From the NCBI GenBank assembly GCA_033439295.1, contig JAVTLE010000001.1, forward strand, positions 2,512,356 through 2,576,355: a stretch of 64,000 nt of DNA, in the 5' to 3' direction. Below, piece after piece: positions 59,401 to 64,000 of this stretch. The position numbers and the translations under genes were made by a program. This stretch comes from Deuterostichococcus epilithicus (Eukaryota > Chlorophyta > Trebouxiophyceae > Prasiolales > Stichococcaceae). A model generated the notes under the pieces. The model did not search any database. It had not been told where the DNA came from and worked only from the letters and a program-made list of their open reading frames with translations. Positions within the stretch are counted from its first letter, which is position 1, and every line of letters starts with the position of its first letter.

Positions 59401-59515
59401 TCACACGCTAACGCGCAATTAACGTGTGAAAGCAAACGTTCTGATAACAACGTTTGGTTGAGTTTCTTGGTGAAGGCCAAGCACGCAAAAGCTTGCAAGA
59501 AACTCAGACGTCGTC

Positions 59516-62458
59516 ATGACGGACTCGGTACAGTACGGTACACGCTTTGAGCAGCTGGGTACCGAAAACTACCTCCAATGGAGCCTGCGCGCAAAGGGGC
59601 AACTGCGGCTCAAGGGCCTCTGGTCAGCCGTGGCCAAGCCAGACGAAGCCGGCGACGAGGCCTCGGAGAAGGTACTCGCGTACCTGTACATGTGGGTACA
59701 AGACCAACACTTGCCCACCATCATGGACTGCAAGACAGCCGCCGAGGCGTGGAAGACGCTCGAGGATACCTATCAGGCGAGCAATAGGGCGCGTCGCGTC
59801 ATGCTCAAGAAGGAGATGGCCGCCCTGCAAATGTTGCACGACGAGGACGTGGCGTCCTACGTGGCACGGGCGCGCACCCTCCGCACCCAGCTACTGGGTG
59901 CAGGCGACGCACTCAATGATGAGAACCTGCTCATCAACATCCTCACTGGTCTGCCGTCCGACTACGGCCACATCGTCGTCAATCTAACAACCACCGCGAG
60001 TGATGTCAGCCTACATGACGCAATCCCGATGCTGCTGAACGTCGAGCAGCAGCACCGGCTCAAAGGCGGTCCCCTTCCCCAGGACAGCCAGGCGTTCGGC
60101 GCGTTTCGCACCAAACACGGCCGACCAACAGCCGCCAACAAGACGCCCCAGAAGCCGCCCACACGTGAGACACGTGAGTGCTACAACTGCCACAAGAAGG
60201 GCCACCTCAGCCGCGACTGCCGCAGCCGCCGGCGTGACGGGCGCATCAAACCCGGCTCAGGCACTGATACAGTGGCCTTCGCAGCCGTCGCGACGCCCAC
60301 AGCCAACCATGTGGCACTGTCGGCTTCACCAACCGTCAGCCGCGATGAGTGGCTACTTGACTCTGGCGCGTCCGACCACGTCACCAACGCCTATGGGTGC
60401 CTGCACAACCCCCGGCCGCCGACGCAGCCGATGAGCGTCACCTTCGGCAAGGGCAGCGCTCCCGTCACCGCCATCGGCGACGTGTACCTACCGCCCAGCT
60501 GGCGGCGCTTCAAGGGAATCACCCTCAAGAACGTTCTCTACGTCGAGGGCGTATCGGCCAATCTCCTGTCAGTCAAGCGTGCAACCGCCGCCGGCGTCAA
60601 CGTGCGCTTCACCCCACAAGGTGCTGACCTCGAGCTTGACAGCAACCAAATCGCCTGCGCGGACTGCACGGGCAGCGGTGTGTACAGCCTGGGCCACATC
60701 GAGGACTCAGCCGATCTTCATCACCAGCCGTTCAAGGCGGCGCACAAGGCGCCCAGAGTGAAGAGCGTGAGCAAGGCTCCCACCGCTCAAGCCGCCATCG
60801 TGGAAACGCCGGAGGTGTGGCACCGCCGATACGGCCACCTCGGCTACACCAACCTCCAGCGCCTGTCAGCCAAGGCCATGGTGACCGGCATGAAGACCAC
60901 CGCCGCGGAGTTCGCGGGCGCGGCAGCCCTGACATGCGAGCCGTGCATCAAGGCGAAGCAGCAGCGCGTCCCACATCCGCCATCGCCAAGCGTGAGTCGC
61001 GAGCCGCTGCAACTTCTGCACATGGATCTGCAAGGTCCAATGCAAGAGCCCTCTCTGGGCGGGGCGGTCTACGTGGCCACCTATCTGGACGATTACTCAA
61101 GGCTGTCCGTCGTCAAGTCCATCAAGACGAAGGGCGAAACAGCGGCCACCACCATCGTCGTCATCAACGAGCTGGAGACGCAAGTCGGTCGGCGCTTGCG
61201 TGCGATACGCACCGACAACGGGACCGAGTACGTCAATAAGGACCTCGCCTCCTACCTCCAAGGCAAGGGCATCATTCACCAAACCACGATGACCTACACA
61301 CCGGAGCAGAACGGCGCGGCCGAACGGCTGAACCGTACCCTCATGGACCGGGTACGCGCGATGCTTATGGACACTGGCATGCCCGCCAGTACATGGGCCG
61401 AAGGCGTCGCAACCGCCAACTACATCCGCAACCGCTCCCCCACGGCCAACGGGCAGCAGACTCCGTGGGAGCTGTTCTACGGCGAGAAGCCCGACGTGAG
61501 CCGCATGCGGGTGTTCGGCGCCACCGCATACGTCCTGATACCTTCGCCACTGAGGCGTAAACTGGACAGCCACACCAACCGTGGACGCTTCGTTGGTTAT
61601 CAGCCCAACACCATTGGCTACCGGATCCTCCTTGATACAGGCAAGATCGTCATCTCCGAAAATGTCATCTTCGACGAGGGAGGTGGGAAACAAGGGGCAG
61701 CGCAGCCTCCCACTGAGTCGGCAATCGCGTGGGAGCCCACCGACATGGATTCCACCGACGGCGGCACGGAACCCCCTGCCGACATGGACGTCCCTGCCGT
61801 CAACAATGCCGACGCAAGCGACACCACCAATAGCGGTGAGGATCCCACTGACGACGCCAACAACGCGCCCACACGCCGCACAAGGCGCACGTGGCAGCCC
61901 ACTCGGCGTGCACTGGACGCCCAAGGCTACACCGCCACCGCGGAACTCGGCGAGCCTCTCACCTATGAAGAAGCCGTCGCCTCCCCACAAGCCAACGCTT
62001 GGCTCACAGCGATGCAAGAGGAGCTGGCCGCCCTCTCCGCACACAACACATGGGAGCTGACGAAGCTACCAGCCGGCGCAAGGCCCATTCCAGTCAAGTG
62101 GGTCTACAAGATCAAGCTTAACGCCGACAGCTCCATTGAGCGCTACAAGGCGCGCCTCGTAGCCAAGGGCTTCCGCCAGCGCGAGGGCATCGACTTCGAC
62201 GAAGTGTTTGCCCCGGTGGGCAAATACACAACCCTCCGCTGCCTGCTGGCACTGGTCGCCAAAGAGGACCTGGAGCTACATCAGCTCGACATCAAGACGG
62301 CTTTCCTCAACGGCAAGATTGAAGAAGAAGTGTACATTGACCAACCCCCGGGTACGGCAATGGCGACGCTGATACGGTCTGCCGGCTCAACAAGGCGTTG
62401 TACGGACTGCGTCAAGCCCCGCGAGCCTGGCACCTCTGCCTCCAAGAGTCGCTGGTAG
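59516..62458 (+). CDS. copia gag-protease-integrase-RT open frame (980 codons, truncated by frameshift)
   Basis: Starts 128 bp after the 5' LTR. Gag region first (WKTLEDTYQASNRARR), then zinc knuckle CYNCHKKGHLSRDC (Cys222, Cys225, His230, Cys235), aspartic protease LLDSGASDH (Asp282), the pre-integrase HH/CC domain (WHRRYGHLGYTNL; CEPCIKAKQQ), integrase with DD35E spacing (Asp504, Asp567, Glu603), and the N-terminal half of RT (AMQEELAALSAHNTW; RPIPVKWVYKIKLNAD; KARLVAKGF; LDIKTAFLNGKIEEEVYIDQPPG). After DQPPG the frame no longer matches the family and stops about 36 codons later; the true continuation is in another frame. Confidence 0.93.
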   Translation: MTDSVQYGTRFEQLGTENYLQWSLRAKGQLRLKGLWSAVAKPDEAGDEASEKVLAYLYMWVQDQHLPTIMDCKTAAEAWKTLEDTYQASNRARRVMLKKEMAALQMLHDEDVASYVARARTLRTQLLGAGDALNDENLLINILTGLPSDYGHIVVNLTTTASDVSLHDAIPMLLNVEQQHRLKGGPLPQDSQAFGAFRTKHGRPTAANKTPQKPPTRETRECYNCHKKGHLSRDCRSRRRDGRIKPGSGTDTVAFAAVATPTANHVALSASPTVSRDEWLLDSGASDHVTNAYGCLHNPRPPTQPMSVTFGKGSAPVTAIGDVYLPPSWRRFKGITLKNVLYVEGVSANLLSVKRATAAGVNVRFTPQGADLELDSNQIACADCTGSGVYSLGHIEDSADLHHQPFKAAHKAPRVKSVSKAPTAQAAIVETPEVWHRRYGHLGYTNLQRLSAKAMVTGMKTTAAEFAGAAALTCEPCIKAKQQRVPHPPSPSVSREPLQLLHMDLQGPMQEPSLGGAVYVATYLDDYSRLSVVKSIKTKGETAATTIVVINELETQVGRRLRAIRTDNGTEYVNKDLASYLQGKGIIHQTTMTYTPEQNGAAERLNRTLMDRVRAMLMDTGMPASTWAEGVATANYIRNRSPTANGQQTPWELFYGEKPDVSRMRVFGATAYVLIPSPLRRKLDSHTNRGRFVGYQPNTIGYRILLDTGKIVISENVIFDEGGGKQGAAQPPTESAIAWEPTDMDSTDGGTEPPADMDVPAVNNADASDTTNSGEDPTDDANNAPTRRTRRTWQPTRRALDAQGYTATAELGEPLTYEEAVASPQANAWLTAMQEELAALSAHNTWELTKLPAGARPIPVKWVYKIKLNADSSIERYKARLVAKGFRQREGIDFDEVFAPVGKYTTLRCLLALVAKEDLELHQLDIKTAFLNGKIEEEVYIDQPPGTAMATLIRSAGSTRRCTDCVKPREPGTSASKSRW

Positions 62459-63504
62459 CGGCTGGATTCGTGGCATCTGCCTCGGACCCGAGTCTCTACA
62501 CCTCCACCGACAAAAGGGGCGACAAGACGTACATACTCGTGTACGTGGACGACATGCTGGTGGCGGCACCCACCACGGACTGCATCATGCGGGCCAAATC
62601 TGCCATCACCAACTGGTTCGAGGCACACGACCTCGGCGAGGCAAAGATCTTCCTCAACATGAGGATTGAGCGCGACCGAAGCGCCCACACCATCAAGCTA
62701 AGCCAGGAAAGGCTGGCTAACACCCTGGTGCAGCACTACGGGCTGGTCAACGGCAAGACGCGCGGCGTCCCCTTGACTCCCGGCACGCTGCTGACCGCCG
62801 ACGACGGCGAGCCCCTCTCCATCGACACGGCGGGGCACTACACGCACTTGGTGGGCACTCTCCTGTACCTCAGTACGTGCACACGGCCAGACCTGGCGCA
62901 CGCTGCTGGCGTGCTGTCCAAGTACATGGCGAAGCCTACCGCAGCGCACTGGAGCGCAGCCAAGGGCATACTCCGCTACGTCGCAAACACCAAGACCAAG
63001 GGCATCGTCTTCAATGACTACAAGGCAAGCGAACGCCCACCTGCCATAATCGGCTACACTGACGCTGACTACGCTGGAGATCTGGACAGCCGACGCTCAA
63101 CGTCTGGCTTTGTGTTCATGCTCTATGGCGGGGCAATCAGCTGGCTCAGCAAGCGGCAAAGCACCGTTGCTACATCCACGGCCGAGGCCGAGTACATGGC
63201 GGCCGGCATGAGCGTCAAGGAGGCGATCAACCTGAGGCAGCTGCTAGCCGACCTCGGCTTGGGCAACCAGACGATCACCATCTTCGCTGACAACCAGAGT
63301 GCAATCAAGATGCTCAAGAACCCCATGGCCTCGTCACGCACCAAGCACATCGACGTCGTCTATCACTTCGCACGCGAGCGGGTGGCGCGCCAAGACGTCA
63401 AGTTTCAGTATGTGAAGACTGAGAAGATGCTCGCCGACATGCTGACGAAGCCCGTCCCAAAAGGCAAGCTCGAGCTGTGCTGCGATGGGATCGGAATGGG
63501 CTGA
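62398..63504 (+). CDS. copia RT (C-terminal) and RNase H, shifted frame
   Basis: Continues the polyprotein in a different frame: ALYGLRQAPRAWH, the RT active site YVDDMLVA, SQERLANTLVQHYGL, then RNase H (TDADYAGDLDSRRSTSGFVF; TSTAEAEYMA; ADNQSAI; SRTKHIDVVYHF) and the usual MLADMLTKP end. The matching frame is already open from about 62350 (family-like text just before ALYGLRQ), so the break from the upstream frame is in the CCCCCGGG run at 62345-62352 and is explained by one missing base. The stop is 106 bp before the 3' LTR. Confidence 0.92.
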   Translation: MYGLRQAPRAWHLCLQESLVAAGFVASASDPSLYTSTDKRGDKTYILVYVDDMLVAAPTTDCIMRAKSAITNWFEAHDLGEAKIFLNMRIERDRSAHTIKLSQERLANTLVQHYGLVNGKTRGVPLTPGTLLTADDGEPLSIDTAGHYTHLVGTLLYLSTCTRPDLAHAAGVLSKYMAKPTAAHWSAAKGILRYVANTKTKGIVFNDYKASERPPAIIGYTDADYAGDLDSRRSTSGFVFMLYGGAISWLSKRQSTVATSTAEAEYMAAGMSVKEAINLRQLLADLGLGNQTITIFADNQSAIKMLKNPMASSRTKHIDVVYHFARERVARQDVKFQYVKTEKMLADMLTKPVPKGKLELCCDGIGMG

Positions 63505-63600
63505 TGAAGCACAGCAGCGCTGGCGAAGAAGACTATGCAAGCTTACTGACACTTAGGCAAGCCCGTCCACGATGTATGCTTGAACGGTACTGAACAATCC

Positions 63601-63610
63601 CGCGTGGGAG
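63601..63610 (+). other. polypurine-like tract before the 3' LTR
   Basis: CGCGTGGGAG directly precedes the 3' LTR, the expected place for plus-strand priming. It is short and not purely purine. Confidence 0.4.
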
Positions 63611-63885
63611 TGTTGAGATTAGTGCATTCGGAACGGTATTGTTAGTACCGTTAGGGTATGCAAGGTTATGAGTAGCTCGTGTTCATGACGCTGCAGCTCG
63701 CAGCATACGAGTGCAGCTCGCAGGAGGCGTTGGATCATGGGCGCGTGATGCTTGTCGTAAAGCGCATGTGTTGTGGGTATAAGAGCTGCCCAATGCGCTC
63801 ACAATTGTAAGCCTTCCACTCTCAACTGAGACACCGAACCCCTGCCACTGCAATCCCCGATTAGCCTTCGGCAGGTTTCGCAACA
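63611..63885 (+). repeat. 3' LTR
   Basis: 275 bp, TG...CA, apparently identical to the 5' LTR. Confidence 0.95.
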
Positions 63886-64000
63886 GACCGAGGTGACTTG
63901 CGGGACTGCGAGAAGTANACGTGTGANATNAAGCTTTCNGNTAANAACTTNTGGCGNGGTNTGTTNGAAATAGTCANNNNCNNAATCGCTTGCTTGATTC
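63886..64000. other. low-quality contig end
   Basis: Right flank of the element with many N calls from about 63917 on. No feature can be called; a single N also occurs at about 45213, in an RlmN intron. Confidence 0.85.

Larger units (their letters stand above)
59114..63885 (+). mobile_element. Ty1/copia LTR retrotransposon, near full length
   Basis: 4772 bp, bounded by two 275-bp LTRs starting TG and ending CA. Internal order is PBS, gag, protease, integrase, reverse transcriptase, RNase H, the copia order (integrase before RT). The LTRs look identical, so the insertion is recent. A frameshift lies in the RT region. The 5 bp on the left (GCCCA) and right (GACCG) do not match, so no target-site duplication is visible, but the right flank is next to an N-rich contig end. 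Confidence 0.97.

Noticed and set aside
1-64000. CRISPR array, bacterial operons or prophage
   Set aside because: No regular spacer-repeat pattern; the genes are intron-split and eukaryotic in type.

Overview
This window is nuclear DNA of a GC-rich, intron-dense eukaryote. It is almost certainly a green alga: exons are short (22 to about 680 bp) with mostly GT-AG introns, there are plastid-type genes (a TGD3-like lipid-import ATPase, RsmG and RlmN rRNA methyltransferases, a plant-type J protein), a GPAT9 of plant type, a secreted Ser-Pro-Pro-rich wall-type glycoprotein and a Ty1/copia retrotransposon. No bacterial-style operons are present. Gene models below were built by hand from splice sites, reading phase and family motifs; where exon lists are given, all exon phases add up to an open frame.

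Layout. 1-2043: one weak minus-strand exon. 2044-5235 (-): J-domain protein. 6010-6680 (-): decayed copy of a short dispersed coding element that recurs at 38.0-38.7 kb. 7745-8090: degenerate tandem repeats. 8544-13362 (-): GPAT9-like glycerol-3-phosphate acyltransferase, 13 exons, head-to-head with 13975-14776 (+): mitochondrial Tim13. 15877-19994 (+): GNAT-fold protein with a Gln-rich tail. 20518-22992 (+): RsmG. 23904-25410 (+): F-box/LRR pseudogene with two in-frame stops. 25.4-27.7 kb: nothing recognised. 27734-29739 (+): secreted proline-rich wall-type protein, tail-to-tail with 29941-31005 (-), the C-terminal part of a ZNHIT3-like protein. 33048-35228 (+): secreted M43-type metalloprotease. 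36.1-36.9 and 41.4-42.65 kb: two related arrays of hairpin-forming repeats, flanking a secreted/membrane FkbM-type methyltransferase at 38788-40650 (+). 43853-49549 (-): RlmN with an RGG-rich N-terminal extension, head-to-head with 50534-53771 (+): TGD3-like ABC ATPase. 54662-58277 (+): intact F-box/LRR protein. 59114-63885 (+): a young copia element with apparently identical LTRs, whose primer-binding site matches the anticodon arm of initiator tRNA-Met. The last about 85 bases contain many Ns.

How the genes relate: there is no single pathway. GPAT9 (ER glycerolipid synthesis) and the TGD3-like ATPase (ER-to-plastid lipid import) are functionally related but about 37 kb apart. RsmG, RlmN, TGD3 and possibly the J protein are likely plastid-targeted, whereas Tim13 is mitochondrial. 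Three genes encode secreted or membrane-anchored products. The accessory part (35-43 kb) and the copia element hold the most unusual DNA structures.
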